From: Herbaspirillum sp. ASV7
GTDB taxonomy: Bacteria > Pseudomonadota > Gammaproteobacteria > Burkholderiales > Burkholderiaceae_D
Direction of reading: 5' to 3'
Assembly (NCBI RefSeq): GCF_016429215.1
Contig: NZ_JAELUH010000014.1
Coordinates: forward strand, 16,111 to 80,110
Length of the DNA stretch: 64,000 bases
Part shown: positions 36,862-45,711 of the stretch, one piece after another
Layout: every line of letters begins with the position of its first letter
How positions within the stretch are numbered: the stretch's first letter is position 1
Notes under the pieces: model-generated
Told to the model about the DNA's origin: nothing
Database searches by the model: none
Seen by the model: the letters and a program-made list of their open reading frames with translations, nothing else
Made by a program: the position numbers and the translations under genes

Positions 36862-38646
36862 TCAGAACTGGTCTTCGGCCAGGGCCAGCACCGACTGGCC
36901 ACCCTCGACGATGGCCGTGCGATAGGCCAGCGCCTGCGGCAGGATCTGCTCGGCATAGAAGCGCGCCGTGGCCAGCTTGGCTTCGTAGAACTTGCTGTCA
37001 CCCTCGCCGGACTTGAGCCTGGACGCCGACACGGCCGCAGCACGCGCCATCTGCCAGCCACCCAGCACTACGCCAGCCATCTTCAGATAAGGCACGCTGC
37101 CGGCGAAGACCGCCTTGATATCGCTCTTGACGTTGCCCACCACATAATCCACCACCTGTTCCAGCGCATCGGCGGCCTCGCCCAAGCGCAGGGCGATCGG
37201 CGCCAGCGCGGCTTCGCCCTGCAGCTCGGCGACGGTCTTGCGCACCTGGCCGATGATGCCCTTGGCCACCGCGCCGCCATCACGCACGGTCTTGCGGCCG
37301 ACCAGGTCATTGGCCTGGATGGCGGTGGTGCCTTCGTAGATGGGCAGGATGCGGGCGTCGCGGTAGTACTGGGCGGCACCGGTTTCCTCGATGAAGCCCA
37401 TGCCGCCATGCACCTGCACGCCGGTGGAGGTGACGTCGATGGACAATTCGGTGGTCCAGCCCTTGACGATGGGCACCAGGTATTCGTAGAAGGCCTGGTT
37501 GGATTTGCGGGTGGCCTCGTCGTCGCTGAAGTGCGCCGCATCGGAGGTTGCCGCCGCCACATAGGCCAGCGCACGGGCAGCCTCGATCTGGGCGCGCATG
37601 GACATGAGCATGCGGCGCACGTCCGGCTGGTGGATGATCGCCACCGGACCGGGAGAGCCGGCCAGGTCGCGCGACTGTACGCGGTCGCGGGCATAGGCCA
37701 CGGCCTGCTGGTAAGCGCGCTCGGAGACCGACAGACCCTGGATGCCCACGGCGAAGCGCGCCGCGTTCATCATGATGAACATGTATTCCAGGCCGCGATT
37801 CTCTTCGCCGACCAGGGTGCCGATGGCACCGCCATGGTCGCCAAACTGCAGCACCGCAGTCGGGCTGGCCTTGATGCCCAGCTTGTGCTCGATGGACACG
37901 CAATGCACGTCATTGCGCGCGCCCAGCGAACCATCGGCATTGACCAGGAACTTGGGCACGATGAACAGCGAAATGCCCTTCACGCCTTCAGGCGCATTGG
38001 ACGTGCGGGCCAGCACGAGGTGGACGATGTTCTCGGCCATGTCGTGCTCACCGTAGGTGATGAAGATCTTGGTACCGAAGATCCTGTAGGTACCATCGCC
38101 CTCCGGCACGGCGCGGGTACGCACCAGCGCCAGGTCGGAACCGGCCTGCGGTTCGGTCAGGTTCATCGTGCCGGTCCACTTGCCGGAGATGAAGTTGGCG
38201 ATGTAGGTTTCCTTCTGCTGCTGGGTGCCGGCCGTCATCAGCGCCTCGATGGTGCCGTCGGTCAACAGCGGGCACAGCGCAAAAGAGAGGTTGGCCGAGT
38301 TCAGCATCTCGATGCAGGGCGTCGCCACGAGCTTGGGCAAGCCCTGGCCGCCGAATTCCACCGGGTGCTGCACACCTTGCCAGCCAGCCTCGCCGAACTG
38401 CCTGAAGGCTTCCTTGAAGCCGGGACTGGTGGTGACACGGCCATCGGCCCAGGCACTAGGATCCTTGTCGCCGGCATGATTCAAGGGGGCAATCACCTCG
38501 CTGCAGAACTTGGCGTTTTCCTCCAGGATGGCCTCGGCCGTCTCGGGTGTGGCATCCTCGCAGCCGGGCAAGGCATTGACAGCCGACAGTCCCGCCAGCT
38601 CGTTCATGACGAACAGCATGTCCTTCAAGGGCGCGGTATAACTCAT
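36862..38646 (-). CDS. Acyl-CoA dehydrogenase, long DmdC-like type
   Basis: This 594-residue flavoprotein belongs to the long acyl-CoA dehydrogenase group annotated as DmdC/3-methylmercaptopropionyl-CoA dehydrogenase-like. Visible motifs are GTMNLTEPQAGSDLALVRT (FAD/substrate loop), FGTKIFITYGEHDM, and the C-terminal region GVQVHGGMGFIEETGAAQYYRDARILPIYEGTTAIQ, in which the EG of YEGTT marks the usual catalytic glutamate area. Start MSYTAPL follows GGAGG at ideal spacing. It lies just downstream of etfBA, which would accept its electrons. The true substrate (acyl chain or methylthiopropionyl) is unknown. Confidence 0.9.
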   Translation of the reverse strand: MSYTAPLKDMLFVMNELAGLSAVNALPGCEDATPETAEAILEENAKFCSEVIAPLNHAGDKDPSAWADGRVTTSPGFKEAFRQFGEAGWQGVQHPVEFGGQGLPKLVATPCIEMLNSANLSFALCPLLTDGTIEALMTAGTQQQKETYIANFISGKWTGTMNLTEPQAGSDLALVRTRAVPEGDGTYRIFGTKIFITYGEHDMAENIVHLVLARTSNAPEGVKGISLFIVPKFLVNADGSLGARNDVHCVSIEHKLGIKASPTAVLQFGDHGGAIGTLVGEENRGLEYMFIMMNAARFAVGIQGLSVSERAYQQAVAYARDRVQSRDLAGSPGPVAIIHQPDVRRMLMSMRAQIEAARALAYVAAATSDAAHFSDDEATRKSNQAFYEYLVPIVKGWTTELSIDVTSTGVQVHGGMGFIEETGAAQYYRDARILPIYEGTTAIQANDLVGRKTVRDGGAVAKGIIGQVRKTVAELQGEAALAPIALRLGEAADALEQVVDYVVGNVKSDIKAVFAGSVPYLKMAGVVLGGWQMARAAAVSASRLKSGEGDSKFYEAKLATARFYAEQILPQALAYRTAIVEGGQSVLALAEDQF

Positions 38647-38693
38647 CTCCAACCTCCAATAGGGAACGCTCTGGCGGCGTTCCTTGCGTACAT

Positions 38694-38718
38694 GAAAACA
38701 CCCCGGCGTAAGCCGGGG
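38694..38718 (-). terminator. Intrinsic terminator after etfBA
   Basis: On the minus strand CCCCGGC-ttac-GCCGGGG is followed by TGTTTTC. It lies between the etfA stop and the acyl-CoA dehydrogenase start, so the dehydrogenase probably has its own promoter or depends on read-through. Confidence 0.8.
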
Positions 38719-38742
38719 CAGATACTACCTGGATGCGCTTGC

Positions 38743-39672
38743 TCAGCCGAGCTGCTTGACCAGCTCCGGCACGACCTCGAAGAGGTCACCGACGATGCCG
38801 TAGTCGGCCACCGAGAAGATGGGCGCTTCTTCATCCTTGTTGATGGCCACGATGACCTTGGAGTCCTTCATGCCGGCCAGGTGCTGGATCGCGCCGGAGA
38901 TACCGACGGCGATATACAGCTGGGGCGCGACGATCTTGCCGGTCTGACCGACTTGCCAGTCGTTGGGCACATAACCGGCATCCACGGCGGCGCGGGAGGC
39001 CCCCATGGCGGCGTTCAACTTGTCGGCCAGCGGTTCCAGGATCTTGAAGCTTTCCGACGAACCCATGCCACGGCCACCGGAGACGATGATCTTGGCAGCG
39101 GTCAGCTCAGGACGGTCCGACTTGGCGACTTCGCGGCCGACGAAGCTGGACTTGCCCGAATCGGCCACGGCCGGGATGCTTTCCACGGCGGCCGAGCCAC
39201 CTTGCGCGGCCGCATCGAAACCGGTAGTACGCACGGTGATGACCTTGATCGGGTCGATCGACTGCACGGTGGCAATGGCATTGCCGGCATAGATCGGGCG
39301 CTCGAAGGTATCGGGCGAATCGACCTTGGTGATTTCCGAGATCTGTCCCACATCCAGGCGGGCGGCCACGCGCGGCAGGATGTTCTTGCCGTAGGCGGTG
39401 GCGGGCGCCAGGATGTGGCTGTAATCCTTGGCGATGGCCAGAACCTGTTCGGCCACGTTCTCGGCCAGGCCATCGGCGAATTGCGCGCCATCGGCCAGCA
39501 AGACCTTGGATACGCCAGCCACCTGTGCGGCGGCATCGGCCACCGCCTTGGCGTTGGAACCGGCCACCAGCACGTGGACGTCGCCACCGGCCTGCACAGC
39601 GGCAGTGATGGTGTTGAGAGTGCTGCCCTTGAGGCTGGCGTTGTCGTGTTCGGCAATAACGAGTGCGGTCAT
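38743..39672 (-). CDS. etfA: Electron transfer flavoprotein, alpha subunit
   Basis: This is a complete 309-residue alpha subunit. It starts [11 protein letters not shown] and has the FAD-binding C-terminal domain signature [16 protein letters not shown], then [38 protein letters not shown] and [24 protein letters not shown]. With EtfB it carries electrons from acyl-CoA dehydrogenases to ETF-ubiquinone oxidoreductase. The gene follows etfB by 2 bp. Confidence 0.97.
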   Translation of the reverse strand: MTALVIAEHDNASLKGSTLNTITAAVQAGGDVHVLVAGSNAKAVADAAAQVAGVSKVLLADGAQFADGLAENVAEQVLAIAKDYSHILAPATAYGKNILPRVAARLDVGQISEITKVDSPDTFERPIYAGNAIATVQSIDPIKVITVRTTGFDAAAQGGSAAVESIPAVADSGKSSFVGREVAKSDRPELTAAKIIVSGGRGMGSSESFKILEPLADKLNAAMGASRAAVDAGYVPNDWQVGQTGKIVAPQLYIAVGISGAIQHLAGMKDSKVIVAINKDEEAPIFSVADYGIVGDLFEVVPELVKQLG

Positions 39673-39674
39673 GA

Positions 39675-40430
39675 TCAGATCACCTTGGCTTCATTTTTCA
39701 GTTTGGCGACCAGGGTCGCGACATCCGGCACCTTCACGCCGGCGCTGCGCTTGGGCGGCTCGGCGACCTTGAGCGTCTTCACGCGCGGGGCGACGTCCAC
39801 GCCCAGCTCCTCGGGCTTGACGGTGTCCAGCTGCTTCTTCTTGGCCTTCATGATGTTGGGCAGCGTGACATAACGCGGCTCGTTCAGGCGCAGGTCGGTG
39901 GTGATGATGGCCGGCAGGGTCAGGGCCAGGGTTTCCAGGCCGCCGTCCACTTCACGGGTCACGCTGACCTTGCCGTCTTCCAGCACCACCTTGGAGGCAA
40001 AGGTGGCTTGCGGCCAGCCCAGCAAGGCGGCCAGCATCTGGCCGGTCTGGTTGCAGTCATCGTCGATGGCCTGCTTGCCCAGGATGATCAGTTGCGGCTG
40101 CTCCTTCTCGGCCAGGGCCTTGAGGATCTTGGCCACGGCCAGCGGCTGCAGTTCGACATCGGCTGGGACCTCAGCCAGGATGCCGCGATCGGCGCCAATG
40201 GCCATGGCGGTGCGCAGGGTTTCCTGGCACTGGGTCACGCCGGCGGAGACGGCGATGACTTCGGCGACCTTGCCGCCTTCCTTGAGGCGCACGGCTTCTT
40301 CCACCGCGATTTCGTCAAACGGGTTCATCGACATCTTGACGTTGGCGATATCGACGCCGCTGCCGTCACTCTTGACGCGCACCTTGACGTTGTAATCCAC
40401 GACGCGCTTGACTGGTACTAATACTTTCAT
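39675..40430 (-). CDS. etfB: Electron transfer flavoprotein, beta subunit
   Basis: This is a complete 251-residue beta subunit. It starts [19 protein letters not shown] and has the conserved [47 protein letters not shown] and [18 protein letters not shown] blocks. It binds AMP and one interface of the FAD. The promoter region carries a TATAAT box and a GTTTACGTTTACGTCAA element. Confidence 0.97.
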   Translation of the reverse strand: MKVLVPVKRVVDYNVKVRVKSDGSGVDIANVKMSMNPFDEIAVEEAVRLKEGGKVAEVIAVSAGVTQCQETLRTAMAIGADRGILAEVPADVELQPLAVAKILKALAEKEQPQLIILGKQAIDDDCNQTGQMLAALLGWPQATFASKVVLEDGKVSVTREVDGGLETLALTLPAIITTDLRLNEPRYVTLPNIMKAKKKQLDTVKPEELGVDVAPRVKTLKVAEPPKRSAGVKVPDVATLVAKLKNEAKVI

Positions 40431-40453
40431 CGCATGGCCCTTGCAAAAAGGAA

Positions 40454-40485
40454 TTGACGTAAACGTAAACTTCCGCAGGATTATA
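40454..40485 (-). promoter_or_regulatory. etfB promoter -10 box and GTTTACGTTTACGTCAA operator-like element
   Basis: On the minus strand a TATAAT box (40480-40485) lies 50 bp before the etfB start. Just downstream, 40454-40470 reads GTTTACGTTTACGTCAA, with two overlapping TTTACGT units. This resembles the site of the MerR-family regulator LiuR, which controls branched-chain and acyl-CoA degradation genes in proteobacteria; the match is from memory. A regulator bound there would block transcription start. Confidence 0.5.
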
Positions 40486-40649
40486 AAAGCAAAACGAGGT
40501 GCTTACCGGAATTTAGCACGATCGTTCTTTTTGATGTCGGAAGCATACACCAAACCGCCGACAGAACGGAAGAAGAATTAGCTCAGGAGTGTACAAAACT
40601 TCAGGCCTAGCTTTCCGGACATGAAGTTCCGCAAGGCAACAACGTCTGC

Positions 40650-41609
40650 CTATGCGGCCCGATGGACAACCGGCTCACCGCGCAAACCCGCGACCAGGTT
40701 GGCCACGGCCAGCTCGGCCATGGCTTGTCGCGTTTCGTGGGTGGCCGAGCCGATGTGGGGCAAGGCCACTACATTGGCGAGCTTCAGCAGCGGGGAATCC
40801 ACCGGCAGCGGCTCGACTTCGAACACATCCAGGCCGGCGCCATGGATGGTGCGGTCCTGCAGGGCGGTGATCATGGCCGCCTCATCGACGATACGCCCGC
40901 GCGAGGCATTGATGAAGATGGCACTGCGCTTCATCAGGCCGAATTCACGCGCACCGATCATGCGCTCGGTCGCGGGCGTCAGCGGCAGCATCAGGCAGAC
41001 GAAGTCGGATTGCGCCAGCAGCTCGTCGCGGCTGACGTAGCGCGCGCCGAGTTCGCGCTCGGCTTCGGCGTTGGGACGGGTGTTGTGATACAGGATGGGC
41101 ATGCCAAAGCCATGATGAGCACGCCGCGCCACGGCGCTGCCGATGCGGCCCATGCCGATCAGGCCCAGGGTCTTGCCGTGCACGTTCAGGCCGAACTGGG
41201 CGGGGCCGATACTGCCCTTCCACTGGCCGGCCTTGACATACTCGGCCAGCTCCACGACGCGACGGGCAGTGGCCAGGATCAGGGCCAGGATGGTGTCGGC
41301 GGTGGCTTCGTTGAGCACCCCGGGGGTATGCGCCAGGATCAATCCGCGCTGGCGGAAGTACGCCAGATCGAACTGGTCGACTCCCACCGAGATGGTCGAG
41401 GCGATCTTCAACTCCGGTGCGCCATCCAGCATGGCATTGGTGATCGGCAGGCTGGCGCCGATGATGCCGTGGGCGCCCTTGAGCGCCGCCAGGAAGGCGG
41501 GGCGATTGGCTTCGGTGATGCGGTCAAACAGCGTGACGTCGAATTCGGATTGCAATCGTTCGGTCAAATGGCCCGGCAAGGTCTTGTACACCACCACACG
41601 CTGCTTCAT
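40650..41609 (-). CDS. kguD: D-isomer-specific 2-hydroxyacid dehydrogenase, 2-ketogluconate-6-P reductase (KguD/GhrB) type
   Basis: This 319-residue NAD(P)-dependent dehydrogenase of the GhrB/TkrA branch has the nucleotide site GLIGMGRIGSAVARRAHHGFG, the catalytic arginine region NASRGRIVDE, the Glu in FEVEPLPVDSPLL and the proton donor His in ALPHIGSATHETR. AGGAAAAGCG precedes the ATG. It lies after kguK on the same strand, separated by a 94-bp palindromic repeat. In Pseudomonas kguD encodes the reductase converting 2-keto-6-phosphogluconate to 6-phosphogluconate. GhrB-like enzymes also reduce glyoxylate and hydroxypyruvate, so the name rests on context. Confidence 0.8.
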   Translation of the reverse strand: MKQRVVVYKTLPGHLTERLQSEFDVTLFDRITEANRPAFLAALKGAHGIIGASLPITNAMLDGAPELKIASTISVGVDQFDLAYFRQRGLILAHTPGVLNEATADTILALILATARRVVELAEYVKAGQWKGSIGPAQFGLNVHGKTLGLIGMGRIGSAVARRAHHGFGMPILYHNTRPNAEAERELGARYVSRDELLAQSDFVCLMLPLTPATERMIGAREFGLMKRSAIFINASRGRIVDEAAMITALQDRTIHGAGLDVFEVEPLPVDSPLLKLANVVALPHIGSATHETRQAMAELAVANLVAGLRGEPVVHRAA

Positions 41610-41666
41610 CGCTTTTCCTGTGAAATTGACACCTGATCCATCAATAGGCCCATCAAGAACCTGCTA

Positions 41667-41760
41667 CCGTTCGGACTGAGTAGCGGCAAGGCCGCGTATC
41701 GAAGGCGCAGCGACGCCGCGTCTTCGATACGGCCCTGACGGGCCTACTCAGTCCGAACGG
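41667..41760. repeat. 94-bp interrupted palindrome (probable dispersed intergenic repeat)
   Basis: CCGTTCGGACTGAGTAG (41667-41683) is exactly mirrored by CTACTCAGTCCGAACGG (41744-41760). Inside, GTATCGAAG and CTTCGATAC form a second perfect arm pair. The whole can fold into a long cruciform or RNA hairpin. Similar 'CCGTTCGG...TCGAAG' palindromes are, from memory, dispersed repeats in Burkholderiales genomes. It sits between kguK and kguD and could modulate expression of kguD. Confidence 0.85.
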
Positions 41761-41794
41761 GACCTGGAAATCGGGAAATTTCGCCTAGGCTCAC

Positions 41795-42736
41795 CTAGGA
41801 CGCGGCCTCCAGCTCGGCACGGGTCGGCAGCCCTTCCATATCGCCGACCACCTGGATGGCGAAGGCGCCAATGCGGTTGCCCCGCATCACCGCCGCCTCC
41901 ACCGGCAAGCCTTCCAGCATGCCGCTGATGACGCCGACTGCAAAGCCGTCGCCGGCACCCACGGTATCGACCACTTCGCGCACCGGCACGCCCGCCACCC
42001 TGCCCTCGCCCTGCGCATTGCGCCAGTAGGCACCCTCGGCACCGAGCTTGATGACCACCATCTGCACGCCACGTTCAAGATAGAAGGCGGCGATGTCACG
42101 GGCCTCGGTGTAGCCGGTCAGGATCTTTCCTTCCGACAGGCCCGGCAAGACCCAGTCGGCCTTGAAGGCCAGTGCGTTCAACTGCTGCGCCATCACCTCC
42201 TGCGAAGGCCACAGCATGGGCCGCAGGTTGGGGTCGAAGGAAATCGTCTTGCCCTGGCTGCGCATGAAGTCCATCGCATGATGGGCAAAGCCCATCGTGG
42301 TGGCCGACAGGGCCGGGGCGATGCCGGTGGCATGCAGGTGGCGCGCCGCGCCGAAGTAGGCGGGATCGAAGTCCGCCAGCGACAGGTGACTGGCCGCCGA
42401 TCCCTTGCGGTAATACTCGATGGCAGGATCGGCACCATCCACGGCCTTGGCCTTCAACTGGATGGCGGTGCGAAATTCCATGTCGGTCAGCACCCGGCTG
42501 ACATCCACGCCCTCCTGCGCCACCCGCTGGCGGATGAAGCGGCCAAAGGCATCATTGCCGACCCGGCTGGCCCAGCCCACCTTCAGGCCCAGCCGGGCCA
42601 GGCCGATGGCTACATTGGTCTCGGCGCCGGCCAGGCGGCGCGTGTATTTTTCGACTTCCTCGAAGGGGCCGACCTCATCGGCCACCAGCAGTGCCAGGGC
42701 TTCACCCCAGGTCACCACATCCAGTTGCATCGTCAT
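41795..42736 (-). CDS. kguK: PfkB-family sugar kinase, 2-ketogluconate kinase (KguK) type
   Basis: This 313-residue ribokinase-family protein has the N-terminal GEALALLVADEVGPFEEV region, the RRLAGAETNVAIGLARLG substrate-binding motif and the C-terminal signature DTVGAGDGFAVG (residues 257-268; catalytic base D263). Sequence alone fits both 2-keto-3-deoxygluconate kinases and 2-ketogluconate kinases. The neighbouring kguE-like isomerase, kguD-like reductase and PtxS-like regulator favour the latter. GAGG lies 9 bp before the ATG. It starts 11 bp after kguE. Confidence 0.82.
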   Translation of the reverse strand: MTMQLDVVTWGEALALLVADEVGPFEEVEKYTRRLAGAETNVAIGLARLGLKVGWASRVGNDAFGRFIRQRVAQEGVDVSRVLTDMEFRTAIQLKAKAVDGADPAIEYYRKGSAASHLSLADFDPAYFGAARHLHATGIAPALSATTMGFAHHAMDFMRSQGKTISFDPNLRPMLWPSQEVMAQQLNALAFKADWVLPGLSEGKILTGYTEARDIAAFYLERGVQMVVIKLGAEGAYWRNAQGEGRVAGVPVREVVDTVGAGDGFAVGVISGMLEGLPVEAAVMRGNRIGAFAIQVVGDMEGLPTRAELEAAS

Positions 42737-42747
42737 TGTTGTCGTCC

Positions 42748-43491
42748 TCAGACTGCCGCCAGCATGGCGACATGGCGGCGCGTGGTCTCTTCCAGATCAC
42801 TGCCCACCAGGGGGAATTCGATGGCCCGCAGTATGCCCGTGGGGAAATGCGCCAGCATGGCCTGCCAGTGGCTGTCCTGCGCCTGCAGCGGCACCGCACG
42901 CAACTTGCCCTTGTGTTCTTGCACACCCTTGCAATGCACGTAGCGCACATGCGGTGCCAGCGAACGCGCCGCCACCTCCGGGTCCACGCCCTGCCAGCGC
43001 CAGTTGCCCATGTCGAAGGTCATGCCGAAGGCATAGCCATTGCCGGTGCACAGCGCCAGGAAACTGACAATGGGCTCCAGCCTGCCGCCCTGCGGGGTCT
43101 GGTCGTTCTCCAGCAGGACTTCGATGGGGGAATGCGAGAGGAAGCGCAACAGCGATTGCAGGTCGCTGGCCGCCGAGAAATGGCCCAGCGATACCTTCAG
43201 GAAACGCGCCCCGACCTCTTCAGCCTCGCCCATGGCCAGAGCGATCTGCTCGCGGTCGAAGCGGCCGTCGGCACCGAACAGCTCAAACGGCGCCGAATAG
43301 ACCGAGAACAGCTTGTGCTGGGCCAGCAAGTCACGCAAGGCCACCAGGTCTTGCGGCCCATCGAAGAGCTCGCGCCGGATCTCCAGCCCGGACGCCCCGG
43401 CTGCCGCCACCATCTGCACCAGGTCGGCATGACCGACGCGCCGCACCAGGTCGGCGCCATAGGCCGATGCGGCCACCAGGACCGGGCTCAT
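42748..43491 (-). CDS. kguE: TIM-barrel sugar phosphate isomerase/epimerase, KguE type
   Basis: This 247-residue xylose-isomerase-like TIM barrel starts MSPVLVAASAYGADLVRRVG. Likely metal and substrate residues lie in VLLENDQTP (Glu), MTFDMGNWRW (Asp), VRYVHCKGVQ (His) and AIEFPLVG (Glu). The start overlaps the ATPase stop by 4 bp (ATGA), so it is translationally coupled to the transporter. KguE is the first gene of the Pseudomonas 2-ketogluconate operon; its precise reaction is not settled. Confidence 0.8.
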   Translation of the reverse strand: MSPVLVAASAYGADLVRRVGHADLVQMVAAAGASGLEIRRELFDGPQDLVALRDLLAQHKLFSVYSAPFELFGADGRFDREQIALAMGEAEEVGARFLKVSLGHFSAASDLQSLLRFLSHSPIEVLLENDQTPQGGRLEPIVSFLALCTGNGYAFGMTFDMGNWRWQGVDPEVAARSLAPHVRYVHCKGVQEHKGKLRAVPLQAQDSHWQAMLAHFPTGILRAIEFPLVGSDLEETTRRHVAMLAAV

Positions 43492-44222
43492 TTGATCGAA
43501 CCCGCGCCGATGAACTGCTTGGCTTCGGGGGTCTGCGGATCGGCGAAGAATTCCTTGGAGGGCCGCGCCTCCCACACCTTGCCCTGGTGCATGAAGACGG
43601 TGAGATCGGCCACCCGACGCGCGAACTCCATCTCGTGCGTCACCAGCAGCATGGTCATGCCGCCCCGGGCCAGTTCTTCCATCACCTTGAGCACTTCGGC
43701 CGTTAGCTCCGGGTCCAGCGCCGAGGTCACTTCATCGAACAGCATCACCTGCGGCTCCATGGCCAGCGAACGGGCGATGGCCACGCGTTGCTGCTGGCCG
43801 CCCGAGAGCTGTTCGGGATAGGCATCCCGCTTGTGCTCCAGGCCGACCTGCTTCAATACCTTGATGGCCGTCTCGCGGGCCGTCTCGGTGGCAGTCTTCT
43901 TGACGATGCGGGGTGACAGCATGATGTTCTCCTCCACGGTCAGGTGCGGAAAGAGATTGTAATGCTGGAACACCATTCCCACATCCTTGCGCAGCTCGAT
44001 CAGGTGTTCATGCTTGTTGGTCAGCTTGTGGCCAGCCACCGTGATGCTGCCGCCATCAATGGTTTCCAGCCCGTTGATGCAACGCAGCATGGTGCTCTTG
44101 CCCGAGCCCGAGCGGCCGATGATGGCGACCACCTGGCCACGCTCCACCGACAGCGAGATGCCGTTCAGGACCTGGTTGCTGCCGAAGCGCTTGGTGATGT
44201 TGTCGATCTCAACGATGGGCAT
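43488..44222 (-). CDS. ABC transporter ATP-binding protein, polar amino acid (GlnQ/HisP) family
   Basis: This is a complete 244-residue ATPase: Walker A GRSGSGKS, Q-loop VFQHYNLFPHLTV, signature LSGGQQQR, Walker B VMLFDEVTSALDPE and switch His in LLVTHEM. It is the standard length for the PAAT family. It overlaps the permease by 14 bp and the kguE-like gene by 4 bp. Family membership says amino acids, but coupling to the kguEKD-like genes argues for a sugar acid such as 2-ketogluconate. Confidence 0.94.
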   Translation of the reverse strand: MPIVEIDNITKRFGSNQVLNGISLSVERGQVVAIIGRSGSGKSTMLRCINGLETIDGGSITVAGHKLTNKHEHLIELRKDVGMVFQHYNLFPHLTVEENIMLSPRIVKKTATETARETAIKVLKQVGLEHKRDAYPEQLSGGQQQRVAIARSLAMEPQVMLFDEVTSALDPELTAEVLKVMEELARGGMTMLLVTHEMEFARRVADLTVFMHQGKVWEARPSKEFFADPQTPEAKQFIGAGSIK

Positions 44223-44859
44223 GTAATTTCCTCTCTAGGGCAAAGCTGACGCGCGACAGCGGATAGCAGAAAACGAAGTAGATGCCGGCCACGATGGGGA
44301 AGACCAGGAAGGGCTGGAAGGTCGCATTGCTGACCAGCTTGCCCGCCTGGGCCAATTCCACCAGGCCGATGATGGAGGCGATCGAGGTGTTCTTGACGAT
44401 CTGCACCAGGAAGCCCACAGTCGGCGGCAGCGAGATGCGCACCGCCTGCGGCAGGATCACGTAGCGCAACTGCTGCCAGCGCGTCATGGCCAGGGCGGTG
44501 GAGGCTTCCCACTGCTGCACCGGCACGGCCTCGATGCAACCACGCCAGATCTCGCCCAGGTAGGCACTGGAATAGATCGTCATGGCGATGGTGGCTGCCA
44601 CCATCGGGGGCAGCTTGTAGCCGAAGATCGCCAGTCCATAGAACGACAGGAACAGGATGATCAGCACCGGCGTGCCCTGGATGATCTGGATATACACCGC
44701 CGAGAGCAGACGCAAGGCACCGATGTGCGAGGTGCGCATCAAGGCCACGATGAAGCCGGCGATGCCGCCACCGACGAAGGCCAACAGCGACAGCAACAGC
44801 GTCCACTGCGCCGCTTCCAGCAGGAAGATGAAATTATCTAGGGAAAATTCAGCGAGCAT
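44209..44859 (-). CDS. ABC transporter permease, HisM/GlnP family (second subunit)
   Basis: This 216-residue permease has five membrane helices and the family motif LLSAVYIQIIQGTPVLIILF near residue 55. The coupling loop with EASTALAMTRWQQLRYVILPQAVR matches the EAA signature. Its ATG overlaps the stop of the preceding permease (TAATG), and GAGGAGAACGTA provides a strong SD. It forms a heterodimer with the other permease. Confidence 0.93.
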   Translation of the reverse strand: MLAEFSLDNFIFLLEAAQWTLLLSLLAFVGGGIAGFIVALMRTSHIGALRLLSAVYIQIIQGTPVLIILFLSFYGLAIFGYKLPPMVAATIAMTIYSSAYLGEIWRGCIEAVPVQQWEASTALAMTRWQQLRYVILPQAVRISLPPTVGFLVQIVKNTSIASIIGLVELAQAGKLVSNATFQPFLVFPIVAGIYFVFCYPLSRVSFALERKLHAHR

Positions 44860-45555
44860 TACGTTCTCCTCGGACGCGCCACACCCAGGCGGCGACGGCG
44901 TTTGAACACGACCAGGCCGATCAGCCAGAAGGCCAGCCGGAACAGCAATGCCAGCAGGATGTAGAGCACCATCACCACCAGGTAGATCTCGAAGCTGCGG
45001 AAGGTCTCGGCGTCCAGCAGGTTGGCCGTGGCCGTGAGTTCTTCAGCCGAGATCGCCGAGACGATGCTGGAGGCCAGCATCATCAGCGTGAACTGGCTGG
45101 CCAGGGCCGGATAGACCTTCTCCAGCGCCGGGGTCAGCACCACATGGCGGATCACCTGTGCGCGCGTCATGGCCAGCGCTTGCGCCGCTTCGATCTGCGA
45201 GGGATGGATGGCCATCATGCCGGCACGCACGATCTCGGTGGAATAGGCCCCCAGGTTGACTGTCATCGCCACCAGCGCGGCGATGTTGGCATCGACCTGC
45301 ACGCCGATGGAAGGCAGGCCAAAGAAGATGATGAATAGCTGGACCAGAAAAGGCGTGCTGCGGATCAGCTCCACATAGGACGTCACCGCGAAACGGGCTG
45401 GCGCACTACCATGGATGGAAATGATGGCGCCGAAAATCCCCACCGCCAAACCGCAGATCATCGACAGCGCGCTCAGCCGGATGGTGAGCCATGCGCCATA
45501 CAGCAACTGGTCAAGATGCTGGAAGATGAACGCGAACTGAAAGTCATAATGCATC
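44859..45555 (-). CDS. ABC transporter permease, HisQ/GlnP family (first subunit)
   Basis: This permease of about 231 residues starts MHYDFQFAFIFQHLDQLLYG and has TSYVELIRSTPFLVQLFIIFFGLP and the coupling loop EAAQALAMTRAQVIRHVVLTPAL. It ends in a very basic tail (KRRRRLGVARPRRT). The start at 45555 is favoured because GGAGG lies 8 bp upstream; a TTG six codons earlier is an alternative. It follows the binding-protein gene by 156 bp. Confidence 0.92.
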
Positions 45556-45711
45556 GTGTGTTCCTCCGACAAACCCGCGCCGACCTCTCATGGCTTCATA
45601 CAGAAGCCGGCGCGCGATCTGTTCTTCTCAGGCTGCGGACCGGCTGCCATCGCCATTGCTCCCGGCGATCACAGCCCACCGCAGCCGCTTCTGCTGCGCA
45701 GATCCCGTCGA

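Noticed and set aside
37408..39873. An 821-codon plus-strand frame across the acyl-CoA dehydrogenase and etfA
   Set aside because: Antisense shadow of two conserved flavoprotein genes; the composition is His/Gly-biased.
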